A stretch of DNA of 64,000 nt from the NCBI GenBank assembly GCA_963830775.1, contig CAWHNT010000024.1, positions 248,001 to 312,000 of the forward strand, given 5' to 3'. The notes beneath the pieces were generated by a model. It was not told the origin of the DNA. It searched no databases and was given only the letters and a program-made list of their open reading frames with translations. Within the stretch, counting starts at the first letter, position 1, and the number at the start of each line of letters is the position of its first letter. This stretch comes from CAWHNT01 sp963830775 (GTDB taxonomy: Bacteria > Pseudomonadota > Alphaproteobacteria > Geminicoccales > Geminicoccaceae). This document shows, in pieces, positions 8,438-16,826 of this stretch. The translations under genes and the position numbers were made by a program.

Positions 8438-10585
8438 CTAGTCGGCGTAGTAGCGGGCCAGGGCGGCCTGGGCGGCGCCCAGCCGGTAGCGGGTGGTGTC
8501 CTGGTAGCGGCGGAGGTCGGTGCGGCTGAGGACGACGCCGGCGATGGTGGCGCCGGTGGCGCGCAGGCTGGCCAGCATGGGCAGGCAGAGCTCGCGCCTT
8601 GTGCTGGCGTGACGGATGAGGAGGAGGGTCTTGTCGGCCAGGGGGGCCAGCAGGCGCGGGTCGGCCACGGCGGCGAGCGGGGCCGCATCGACGATGACGA
8701 GGTCGAAGCGGGTGCGGACCACCTGGAAGACACGGCCCAGCCGGTCGGGCGTGAGGAAGCGGGTGGGCTGGCTGAGGCGGCCCGAGCTCGCCAGGATGTG
8801 CAGGCCCGAGGAGCGCGGGTCGGTGTGGATCACCTCCTCGGGCGGGACCTCGCCGCGCAGGAGCTCGATCAGGCCGGGGCCGGGCTTGAGGCCGGCCAGT
8901 GCGTGGATGCTGGGGCGGCGAAGGTCGGCGTCGATCACCAGGACGCGCAGGCCCTCGGCGACGGCGAGGCGGCCGAGGCTCAGGGCCAGCGTGCTCTTGC
9001 CCTCGTCGGGGAGGACGGAGGTGAGGAGGACCACCTGGCCGGGCCCGCCGGCATGCGGGTCGAGCTGGAGGGCCGCCAGGATGTCGCGCAATGCCTCGGC
9101 GTAACGCGAGCGCGGCTTCTCCAAGGGGTAGTCCTGGGGGGCGGGGCCGGAGGCCGAGGCCGGCAGCTCGGGGACCAGGGCCAGGGTCGGCAGGGCCAGG
9201 CCTTCCTGGACCTCGTCGGGGCCGGCGAAGCCGCGGTCGCTGCTCTCCAGGAGGTAGACGAGGAAGAGGGCGAGGGCCAGGCCCACCGTCCCGCCCAGTG
9301 CTGCCAGGAGCCGGGGCTTGGGGAAGGTGGGCGAGTTCGGCGGCACGGCTTCGGAGATGACGCGGGCGTCGGCTGCCGGTGTCGTCTGGTCGGCCTCGGC
9401 GCTGGCGCGCTGGACGAGGCTCTCGTAGAGGCGGCGGTCGAGCTCGACCTCGCGCACGAGGGCAGCCTCGCCACGGGCGGCCTCGTCGTGGCGGAGTGCC
9501 CGGCCCTTGAGGGCCTCGAGGCTCGTGGCCAGCGCCTGCTCCTTGACGCGCGCGGCCTCGACCTCGTGCGCCATGGCGCGGAGCTGGGCCTGCTGCTCCT
9601 CGGCTATCCGGGCCTGGAGCTCGGCCTTCTCCTTGCGCAGGTCGATCAGCCTGGGGTGGCGGGTCCCGTACTGGCCGGAGAGCTCGGCCTCGCGGCGCAG
9701 GAGCTCGGCCTTGAGCGCGTTCAGGTTCTGGAGGAGCACCGAAGCACCCTCGGCGGTGCCGGCACGGCCGCCGGCCAGGCTGCCGCGAAGGTGTTCGAGG
9801 CGGGCCTCATGCGCGCTGCGGTCCGCACCGGCCAGGACCAGCTGGTTGTTGAGCTGGGCCAGCTCGCCACCGTCGACGCCGATCCCCTCCTCGCGGTCGT
9901 GCCCGGTGCGGGTGCGGAATTCCTGGAGCCGCGCCTCGGAGCGGGCGAGCTGGGCGCGGGCGAGCTCGCTCTGCTCGGCCAGGAGGCTGCGGGCACGGCT
10001 GCCCTGCTCCAGCTTCCGGGTCAGCTGATGCGCCTGATAGAGCTCGGCCACCATGTTGGCGACATGGGCGGCCTTGGCGGCCTCGCCGGAGCGGTAGGCC
10101 ACGGCGATGACGTAGCTCTTGCCGTCGCGGCGGACCGTCAGTCGCTCGAGGAAGCGGCCGACAAGGTCGCCGCCGTCGCTGGCCGTCTCGGCGGACTGCC
10201 CGGCGCCGGCCAGCCGGTCGAGCAGCCGCTCCAGGACGCCGCCGCTGCCGGTGAGCTCGGGGTCGCGGTCCAGGCCCAGGCGCTGGATCACGTCGCGGGC
10301 GAGGGCACGGCTGGCCAGGATCTGGGGCTGGCTGTCGACCACGCCGCCGTCGAGCGCCGGCGGGGCGCTGTTCGGCACGGCCCGCGTCTGCTGCGCCTCC
10401 AGCAGGAGCAGGGCCTGGGCGGTGAACGAGGGCGGAATCGAGAGTGCCGTCGCCCCTCCGGCGATCCCGCCCAGGAGCAGGCCGGCAAGAAGAAGCCAAC
10501 GCCGGCCGTAAAGTATGCCGACCAGCTCCGGGAAGCCCAGCTCCTTGCGGCCACCCGCACCCACGGCAGTCATCCGATCCGTCAT
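8438..10585 (-). CDS. Wzc/GumC-type polysaccharide co-polymerase with tyrosine autokinase
   Basis: A 715-residue inner-membrane protein. The Wzz-type N-terminal domain has a first membrane helix at about residues 30-48. A long periplasmic coiled coil runs from about 180 to 400, and a second helix (about 430-450) has the usual Pro-rich flank. The cytoplasmic BY-kinase domain carries Walker A (P-D-E-G-K-S-T), Walker A' (V-L-V-I-D-A-D-L-R-R-P) and Walker B (L-V-I-V-D-A-A-P). Tyr residues near the C-terminus (Y-Q-D, Y-R-L, Y-Y-A-D) are candidate autophosphorylation sites. It should control chain length and export of an exopolysaccharide or capsule. It is intact, and the only polysaccharide export gene in the window. 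Confidence 0.9.
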   Translation of the reverse strand: MTDRMTAVGAGGRKELGFPELVGILYGRRWLLLAGLLLGGIAGGATALSIPPSFTAQALLLLEAQQTRAVPNSAPPALDGGVVDSQPQILASRALARDVIQRLGLDRDPELTGSGGVLERLLDRLAGAGQSAETASDGGDLVGRFLERLTVRRDGKSYVIAVAYRSGEAAKAAHVANMVAELYQAHQLTRKLEQGSRARSLLAEQSELARAQLARSEARLQEFRTRTGHDREEGIGVDGGELAQLNNQLVLAGADRSAHEARLEHLRGSLAGGRAGTAEGASVLLQNLNALKAELLRREAELSGQYGTRHPRLIDLRKEKAELQARIAEEQQAQLRAMAHEVEAARVKEQALATSLEALKGRALRHDEAARGEAALVREVELDRRLYESLVQRASAEADQTTPAADARVISEAVPPNSPTFPKPRLLAALGGTVGLALALFLVYLLESSDRGFAGPDEVQEGLALPTLALVPELPASASGPAPQDYPLEKPRSRYAEALRDILAALQLDPHAGGPGQVVLLTSVLPDEGKSTLALSLGRLAVAEGLRVLVIDADLRRPSIHALAGLKPGPGLIELLRGEVPPEEVIHTDPRSSGLHILASSGRLSQPTRFLTPDRLGRVFQVVRTRFDLVIVDAAPLAAVADPRLLAPLADKTLLLIRHASTRRELCLPMLASLRATGATIAGVVLSRTDLRRYQDTTRYRLGAAQAALARYYAD

Positions 10586-10630
10586 GAATCGAGCAATGTT
10601 CTACTATAGGTTGTGATATCTGGCAACCAT

Positions 10631-12712
10631 CTACATTTTTGGGCGAGACCAGGGCCACTCGCCCCGGCTCTCGGCCACGGTCTCGACGACGATGCCGCCG
10701 CTGCCGGTGCGGAGGACGAGGCCGCCGGAGGCCCGGAGCGCGCGGGGGCCGATCAGCCGGGCACCGGAGCGGCAGCGCTCGGGCCCGGCGCGGGCGATCA
10801 CGAGCTGGGCCTGGCCGCAGTCCTCGATGGCAGCACCGGCGGTGCGGCTGAGGCTGATGGTGGCGCCGGCGAGCTGGACGAGGCAGGCCTGGGCGTCGCA
10901 GGCGACCCCGTGCGCCTCGCCGCCGCGGACGGGGCCCGGTGCGACCTTGTGGGCGCCGAGGGCACGCATCCAGCTCTCGCGCTGGCGGGCGTCGCGCTCC
11001 CAGGCGAGGAGGAGGAGGCTGCCGTCGGGGAGGCGGCGGGCGGCGGCACCGAGCTGCGGGTCGACCACGAGGTCGGGCAAGGGGCGCAGCAGGACGAGCA
11101 GGAAGGCTGCCGCGCAAGGCAGGAGGCCGAAGAGCCGCCAGCGCCGGCGCCAGAGGGCGAGCCAGAGGCCGCCCAGGATGGCCAGGACCAGGGCCGCCAC
11201 CGGCCACTGCGCCACGGCGACCGAGGCGCCGGGGAGGTCGGCCACGAGCCGTGCGGTCTGGAGCACGGCCTCGGAGCCCAGGCCCATGAGCTGGAAGGCG
11301 GGCCGGTCCAGGCCCAGGGGCATCAGCGCCAGGCCGAGCAGGCCCGCCGGCATGACGATGAAGCTGGTGAGCGGCACGGCGATGAGGTTGGCCAGCACGC
11401 CGTAGGTGGCGACGTTCTGGAAGTGGTAGGCGGCGAAGGGGGCGGTGGCGTTGCTGGCGATCAGGGTGGTGGCCGCCACACCCAGCACGTAGCGCAAGGC
11501 ATGGCCGAGGACGCCGGTCTCGCCCTCGCCGGTAAGGGCGCGCAGGCGGAAGGTCTCGTAGGTGGCCATGAGCGCCAGCACGGCCGCGAAGGAGAGCTGG
11601 AAGGAGGCGCCGAAGAGGGCCTCGGGGCGAAGGGCCAGGACGACGATGGCGGCCCAGGCCAGGACGCGGAGCGAGAACGGGTTGCGGTCGACGAGCACGG
11701 CCAGGAGGGCCACGGTGACCATCAGGAAGGAGCGCTGGGTGGGGACCGTGTTGCCGGCCAGAAGCGCGTAGAAGGCGGTGGCGGCCCAGGCGAGGACGGC
11801 CGCGGGCTTGTGGACGCGGATGCGCAAAGCGAGCCAGGGGACGAGGGCCAGGACGAAGCGGGCGGCCAGGAAGACGGTGCCGGCGACCAGCGTCATGTGC
11901 AGGCCGGAGATCGAGATCAGGTGGGCCAGGCCCGAGACCTGGAACGCCCGCCAGGTGTCGTTGTCGATGGCGGCCCGCACCCCGGCGATCATGGCGGCGG
12001 CGAAGGCACCGGCGGCCCCGGGGACGATCTCGGCGATGCGGCGGGCAATCTGGGCCCGCAGCGCCGCGATGCCGCCCGCCTTGTCCGCGGAGGCGGCCAG
12101 GATCTCGGGCGTGCCCATGGCGTAGCCGAGCCCGCCCAGCTGCTCGAAATAGGCCTGCCGGGCATAGTCGAAGCCGCCCGGCAGGGCCGGAGGCTGGGGC
12201 GGCTGGAGGCGGGCGCGCAGCCGGATGCGGTCGCCGGGGGCGAGCTCGTCGCCGCCACGGGCCAGGGTCAGGCGGACGAGCCTGGGCGTGGCCTGTGGCG
12301 GGACGCGGCTCAAGGTGAGCTGGTCGAGCGTGAGGCGGACGCCGCGGCCACGCGGCTCCAGGGCGGCGACGCGGCCGGTGACGTCGTAGGTGGCCTCGCG
12401 CAGGAGCACCGGCGCCTGCACGGCCTCGAGACGCGCCTGGGCGAGCGCGAAACCGGCCAGACAGGCAGCGAGTGCGATCCAGCCGGCGCGCGCCAGCGCT
12501 GCCCGGGCGCGGTTCGCGCGCCAGGCCAGGAACGAGGCCGCGGTGGCGAGGAGGATGGCGACGAAGCCCGTGGCCAGCGGTGGCTGGGCCGGGAGGGAGA
12601 AGAAGGCGGCGATGCCGAGGCCCAGGCAGACCGGGAGCCAGAGCAGCCAGCGGTCGCGCTCGGCCAGGAGGCGGGCCTCGAGCGGTTCCGTCCAGCGCGG
12701 CACGGCAGGCAT
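10631..12712 (-). CDS. comEC: ComEC/Rec2 family DNA-uptake channel protein
   Basis: A polytopic membrane protein of about 693 residues. The N-terminus has E-R-D-R-W-L-L-W-L-P typical of alphaproteobacterial ComEC, then the DUF4131 domain, the Competence domain with H-L-I-S-I-S-G-L-H (about residue 260), and many membrane helices. The C-terminal region looks like a degenerate metallo-beta-lactamase fold without a clear HxHxDH motif, which is common in this lineage. The family moves single-stranded DNA across the inner membrane; whether this strain is competent is unknown. ATG 12712 is preferred over the open frame to 12826, which would run into the gltX upstream region. It is divergent from gltX. 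Confidence 0.88.
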   Translation of the reverse strand: MPAVPRWTEPLEARLLAERDRWLLWLPVCLGLGIAAFFSLPAQPPLATGFVAILLATAASFLAWRANRARAALARAGWIALAACLAGFALAQARLEAVQAPVLLREATYDVTGRVAALEPRGRGVRLTLDQLTLSRVPPQATPRLVRLTLARGGDELAPGDRIRLRARLQPPQPPALPGGFDYARQAYFEQLGGLGYAMGTPEILAASADKAGGIAALRAQIARRIAEIVPGAAGAFAAAMIAGVRAAIDNDTWRAFQVSGLAHLISISGLHMTLVAGTVFLAARFVLALVPWLALRIRVHKPAAVLAWAATAFYALLAGNTVPTQRSFLMVTVALLAVLVDRNPFSLRVLAWAAIVVLALRPEALFGASFQLSFAAVLALMATYETFRLRALTGEGETGVLGHALRYVLGVAATTLIASNATAPFAAYHFQNVATYGVLANLIAVPLTSFIVMPAGLLGLALMPLGLDRPAFQLMGLGSEAVLQTARLVADLPGASVAVAQWPVAALVLAILGGLWLALWRRRWRLFGLLPCAAAFLLVLLRPLPDLVVDPQLGAAARRLPDGSLLLLAWERDARQRESWMRALGAHKVAPGPVRGGEAHGVACDAQACLVQLAGATISLSRTAGAAIEDCGQAQLVIARAGPERCRSGARLIGPRALRASGGLVLRTGSGGIVVETVAESRGEWPWSRPKM

Positions 12713-12828
12713 GCGGAGCCCCCACTGGCCCGCGCGCCTGCCCAGACCGAGCCTTTGCTGCACCGCACCCCTGTTCGTGCTAGAGCTGGGGTGCCACTTG
12801 TGCGGCAGAGAGGGCCAGGAAATCAACT

Positions 12829-14244
12829 ATGAGTGTCGTTGTCAGGTTCGCACCCTCGCCCACGGGTTACCTGCACATCGGGGGTGCCAGGACCGCGCTC
12901 TTCAACTGGCTCTTCGCCCGGCATCATGGCGGGCGCTATCTGCTGCGGATCGAGGATACCGACCGGCAGCGCTCCACCAAGGAGGCGATCGACGCGATCT
13001 TCGACGGGCTGGGCTGGCTGGGCCTCACCTCCGAGGAGCCGCCGGTGTTCCAGTTCGAGCGCGCTCCCCTGCACGTGGAGGCGGCTCGGCGGCTGCTGGC
13101 CCAGGGCATGGCCTATCACTGCTACTGCACGCCCGAGGAGCTCGACGCGATGCGGGCCGAGCAGCGGGCCAGGGGCCTGCCGGTGCGCTATGACGGGCGC
13201 TGGCGCGACCGGGACCCGGCCGAGGCGCCCAAGGACGTGCCGCCGGTGGTGCGGCTGAAGGCGCCGCAGGACGGCGAGACCGTGATCTCGGACCTGGTGC
13301 AGGGCGAGGTCCGGGTCGCCAACGCCCAGCTCGACGACATGGTGCTGCTGCGCGCGGACGGCACGCCCACCTACATGCACTCGGTCGTGGTCGACGACAT
13401 CGACATGGGGATCACGCACGTGATCCGCGGCGACGACCACCTCACCAACGCCTTCCGGCAAATGCAGCTCTACCGGGCCCTGGGTGCGGAGCCGCCGCGC
13501 TTCGCCCACATACCCCTGATCCACGGGCCGGACGGGGCGAAGCTCAGCAAGCGGCACGGGGCGCTCAGCGTCACCGAGTATCGGGAGATGGGCCTCCTGC
13601 CCGAGGCCATGCGCAACTACCTGCTGCGCCTGGGCTGGGGGCATGGCGACGCCGAGATCATCACGACCGAGCAGGCGGTGGCGTGGTTCGACCTGGACGG
13701 GGTCGGCAGGGCCCCTGCCCGGCTCGACATGGCCAAGCTCATGTCGGTCAACGCGCACTGGCTGCGCGAGCGGCCGGATGCGGAGCTGGTGGCCCTGGTG
13801 CGGCCGCGGCTCGAGGCCATGGGCCTGCCCGTCGATGCCGAGGGCGAGGCCCGGCTCCTTGCCGGCATGGCGGGGCTGAAGCAGCGTGCCCGGACCCTGG
13901 TCGAGCTCGCCACCAGCGCCAGCTTCTATGTCAGGCCGCGGCCGCTCCCGCTCGATCCGAAGGCGGAGAAGGCGCTGGAGCCGCCGGTGGTCCAGGCGTT
14001 GGGCGAGCTTGCCGGAACACTGGCCGGGGTCGAGGGTTGGGACGAGCCGGCGCTCGAGGCCGCGTGCCGCGCACGTGCCGAGGCGCTGGGCGTGCCGTTC
14101 GGGAAGCTGGCGCAGGGCCTGCGCGCGGCGCTCACGGGCACCAGCGTCTCGCCCGGGCTGTTCGAGGTGATGCGCGTGCTGGGTCGGGCGGAGACGCTGG
14201 GGCGGCTCCAGGACGCGGCCTCGGGCCGCAAGCCCCTGGCGTGA
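12829..14244 (+). CDS. gltX: Glutamyl-tRNA synthetase
   Basis: A complete 471-residue class I aminoacyl-tRNA synthetase that charges tRNA-Glu. The HIGH-type motif lies in P-S-P-T-G-Y-L-H-I-G-G (residues 8-18) and the KMSKS-type motif is K-L-S-K-R-H (about 240). The C-terminal helical anticodon-binding region is full length, with no frameshift. ATG 12829 follows AGGA with normal spacing. gltX beside gltA and comEC is a familiar alphaproteobacterial arrangement. Confidence 0.97.
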   Translation: MSVVVRFAPSPTGYLHIGGARTALFNWLFARHHGGRYLLRIEDTDRQRSTKEAIDAIFDGLGWLGLTSEEPPVFQFERAPLHVEAARRLLAQGMAYHCYCTPEELDAMRAEQRARGLPVRYDGRWRDRDPAEAPKDVPPVVRLKAPQDGETVISDLVQGEVRVANAQLDDMVLLRADGTPTYMHSVVVDDIDMGITHVIRGDDHLTNAFRQMQLYRALGAEPPRFAHIPLIHGPDGAKLSKRHGALSVTEYREMGLLPEAMRNYLLRLGWGHGDAEIITTEQAVAWFDLDGVGRAPARLDMAKLMSVNAHWLRERPDAELVALVRPRLEAMGLPVDAEGEARLLAGMAGLKQRARTLVELATSASFYVRPRPLPLDPKAEKALEPPVVQALGELAGTLAGVEGWDEPALEAACRARAEALGVPFGKLAQGLRAALTGTSVSPGLFEVMRVLGRAETLGRLQDAASGRKPLA

Positions 14245-14318
14245 GCACGCGCAACATGAGCACTAGTGCAATCGCTGCGGCAGCGCAGCATAATCCCGGT
14301 GTGGGAAGGAGACGCAGC

Positions 14319-15626
14319 ATGGCCGACAGCACCGCACCGCGGGTGGTGACGCTGGAGACACCCGAAAGCAACCGGGCCGAGCTCCCGGTGATCGAGGGCA
14401 CGATCGGCCCGAGCGTGATCGACATCCGCAAGCTGCACGGCAGCACCGGGATGTTCACCTTCGACCCGGGCTTCACCGCCACGGCCTCCTGCCGGAGCAG
14501 GATCACCTATATCGACGGCGATGTCGGCGTCCTGCTGCATGGCGGCTACTCGATCGAGGATCTGGCCACCAAGTCCGACTATCTCGAGGTCTGCTACCTG
14601 ATCCTCGAAGGCGAGCTGCCGAACGCGGCCCAGAAGGCCAAGTTCGTGCACGACATCACCTACCACACCATGCTGCACGAGCAGATCACCTCGCTGATGC
14701 GGGGCTTCCGCCGCGACGCGCACCCGATGGCGGTGATGATCGCGATCGTGGGGGCCCTCTCCGCCTTCTACTACGAGGATCTCGACGTCGAGGATCCGCA
14801 CAAGCGGATGATCGCCACCCACCGGCTGATCGCCAAGGCGCCGACCATCGCCGCCATGGCCTACAAGTATTCGGCGGGCCAGCCTTTCGTCTATCCGCGC
14901 AACGACCTCGATTACGCCTCGAACTTCCTGCACATGCTGTTCGCGGTGCCGTGCGAGCCCTACAAGGTCAACCCGATCACGGCCAAGGCGCTCGACCGCA
15001 TCTTCATCCTGCATGCGGACCACGAGCAGAACGCCTCGACCTCGACCGTGCGGCTCGTGGGCTCGACCGGTGCCTCGCCCTATGCGGCGGTGGCGGCCGG
15101 CATCGCCAGCCTCTGGGGCCCCGCCCATGGCGGTGCGAACGAGGCCGTCCTCAGCATGCTGCGCGAGATCGGCAGTCCCGCCAACGTCCCCGACTTCATC
15201 TCCAAGGTGAAGGACAAGGACTCGCAGGTCCGGCTCATGGGCTTCGGCCATCGGGTCTACAAGAACTACGACCCGCGTGCCGCCGTGCTCAAGGAGAGTG
15301 CCGATCAGGTGCTGGGCGAGCTCGGCCGCAAGGACAACCCGCTGCTCGAGATCGCCAGGGAGCTGGAGAAGATAGCGCTCAACGACGACTATTTCGTGCA
15401 GCGCAAGCTGTTCCCGAACGTCGACTTCTACTCGGGCATCATCCTGGAAGCGATGGGCATCCCGACCCGGATGTTCACGGCCATCTTCGCGCTGGCCCGG
15501 ACGGTGGGCTGGATCGCGCAGTGGAACGAGATGATCATCGACCCCGAGCAGAAGATCGGCCGGCCGCGGCAGCTCTATACCGGGCCGACGCAGCGCGACT
15601 TCCTGCCGATGGAGCAGCGGGGCTGA
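14319..15626 (+). CDS. gltA: Citrate synthase (type II)
   Basis: A complete 435-residue citrate synthase that condenses oxaloacetate with acetyl-CoA at the start of the TCA cycle. Key pieces are H-A-D-H-E-Q-N-A-S-T (catalytic His), G-P-A-H-G-G-A-N-E (second His) and G-F-G-H-R-V-Y-K-N-Y-D-P-R with the active-site Asp region. The length fits the hexameric Gram-negative type. ATG 14319 has a strong GAAGGAGAC ribosome site. It is convergent with fabZ, with only 41 bases between the two stops. Confidence 0.97.
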   Translation: MADSTAPRVVTLETPESNRAELPVIEGTIGPSVIDIRKLHGSTGMFTFDPGFTATASCRSRITYIDGDVGVLLHGGYSIEDLATKSDYLEVCYLILEGELPNAAQKAKFVHDITYHTMLHEQITSLMRGFRRDAHPMAVMIAIVGALSAFYYEDLDVEDPHKRMIATHRLIAKAPTIAAMAYKYSAGQPFVYPRNDLDYASNFLHMLFAVPCEPYKVNPITAKALDRIFILHADHEQNASTSTVRLVGSTGASPYAAVAAGIASLWGPAHGGANEAVLSMLREIGSPANVPDFISKVKDKDSQVRLMGFGHRVYKNYDPRAAVLKESADQVLGELGRKDNPLLEIARELEKIALNDDYFVQRKLFPNVDFYSGIILEAMGIPTRMFTAIFALARTVGWIAQWNEMIIDPEQKIGRPRQLYTGPTQRDFLPMEQRG

Positions 15627-15667
15627 GAAAGCCGCGAGCCTAGGGAGCAGTCACGAGGCCATAGCCC

Positions 15668-16150
15668 TCAGCTGTCGAACATCATCTTGGCGCTGAACAC
15701 GGCCTCGGCTGCCACCTCGTCGCGGACCTTGGCGATGCCGGCGAAGCGGTAGACGCTGAGGCGGCTGCGCTGGATTTCGACCTCGAGGCGGATCTCGTCG
15801 CCGGGGCGGACCGGGCGGCGGAAGCGGGCTTCGTTCACACCCATGAAGTAGACGCGGTTGCCGTAATAGGCGGGGCCGACGGAGGCCATGACCAGGGTGG
15901 CCGCGGTCTGGGCCATGGCCTCGATCAGGAACACGCCGGGCACGATCGGGTCGGTGGGGAAGTGGCCCTGGAAGAAGTGCTCGTTGATGGTGACGTTCTT
16001 GATCCCGACGGCGCGGAGATAGGCCTCCATGCCCACCACCCGGTCGATGAGGAGCATCGGGTAGCGGTGGGGGATGCGGGCCATCACGCCGTGGATGTCG
16101 AGATCGTCCAACGGCGTCCCGACCGGGACGTCTGCCGGCTTGGCGGCCAT
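15668..16150 (-). CDS. fabZ: 3-hydroxyacyl-ACP dehydratase
   Basis: A complete FabZ of 160 residues, a hot-dog enzyme that dehydrates 3-hydroxyacyl-ACP in fatty-acid synthesis. Motifs: I-P-H-R-Y-P-M-L-L-I-D-R, then N-E-H-F-F-Q-G-H-F-P with the catalytic His, and P-G-V-F-L-I-E-A-M-A-Q with the catalytic Glu. ATG 16150 is chosen because it has GAGGGAGGAACACCG in front. In most alphaproteobacteria fabZ lies between lpxD and lpxA; here it follows skp directly and neither lpx gene is present. Confidence 0.95.
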   Translation of the reverse strand: MAAKPADVPVGTPLDDLDIHGVMARIPHRYPMLLIDRVVGMEAYLRAVGIKNVTINEHFFQGHFPTDPIVPGVFLIEAMAQTAATLVMASVGPAYYGNRVYFMGVNEARFRRPVRPGDEIRLEVEIQRSRLSVYRFAGIAKVRDEVAAEAVFSAKMMFDS

Positions 16151-16240
16151 CGGTGTTCCTCCCTCGTGCCCGGCCCGCGCCCCCGATAGCATCGGCGGCC
16201 TTTGCCTGTCCTTGCCCGCTTTAGCCGCAGGCGGTCCCGC

Positions 16241-16809
16241 TTATTGCTGCTGGGCTACCTTCTCAGGCACCTTCACGTTCGGCAGCTTGCCGTCCAGCCG
16301 CTTGATCACCTCGACCGTGAGGTCGATCTTGGGCGAGAACAGCAGCACGGCCGAGCTCGGCATGACGAGGTTGAAGCCCCGCTCGGCGGAGAGCACGCTC
16401 ACGACCTCGATCATCGCGTTGCGCACCTGGTTGAGGGCCGCGGCCGAGGTCTGGTCCAGCGTGCGCCGGCGCTCCTGCACCATGCGCTGCACGCCCGCCA
16501 CCTTCTTCTGGAACTCCTCGCGCTTGTCCTTGAAGGCGTCGGCCGAGAGCACGGCGCGCTGCTTGGCCAGCTCCTTGTCGGCGTCGTTGAGCTTCTGCTC
16601 CTCCTTGGCGATCTGGTCCTGGTAGAGCTTGCGGCGGGTCTCGATCTGGTCGCGGATGCTTTTCGCGGCCTTGGCCTCGCGCAGCACGCGCTGATAGTCG
16701 ATCACCGCGGCCACGGCCGGCGGCATCTGCTCCACGCGCCAGCGCCGGTGCGGCACCGGCGGCGAGCAGCAGGCAGAACGGCCGCGAGCGGGCGGAGAAG
16801 AAACGACAT
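16241..16809 (-). CDS. skp: Skp/OmpH-like periplasmic chaperone (frameshifted signal peptide)
   Basis: Small coiled-coil chaperone that holds unfolded outer-membrane proteins for BamA. The mature part is typical: V-I-D-Y-Q-R-V-L, a Lys/Glu/Gln-rich coiled coil (about residues 50-120), and a C-terminal strand ending I-D-L-T-V-E-V-I. The N-terminal M-S-F-L-L-R-P-L-A-A-V-L begins a signal peptide, but the frame changes twice inside it (about 16770 and 16745). Skipping one base at each place gives a normal L-L-A-A-G-A-A-P-A-L-A signal end, so two one-base insertions are likely. It lies 17 bases downstream of bamA, as expected. Confidence 0.88.
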
Positions 16810-16826
16810 CGTCAATCCCCTGCGGG

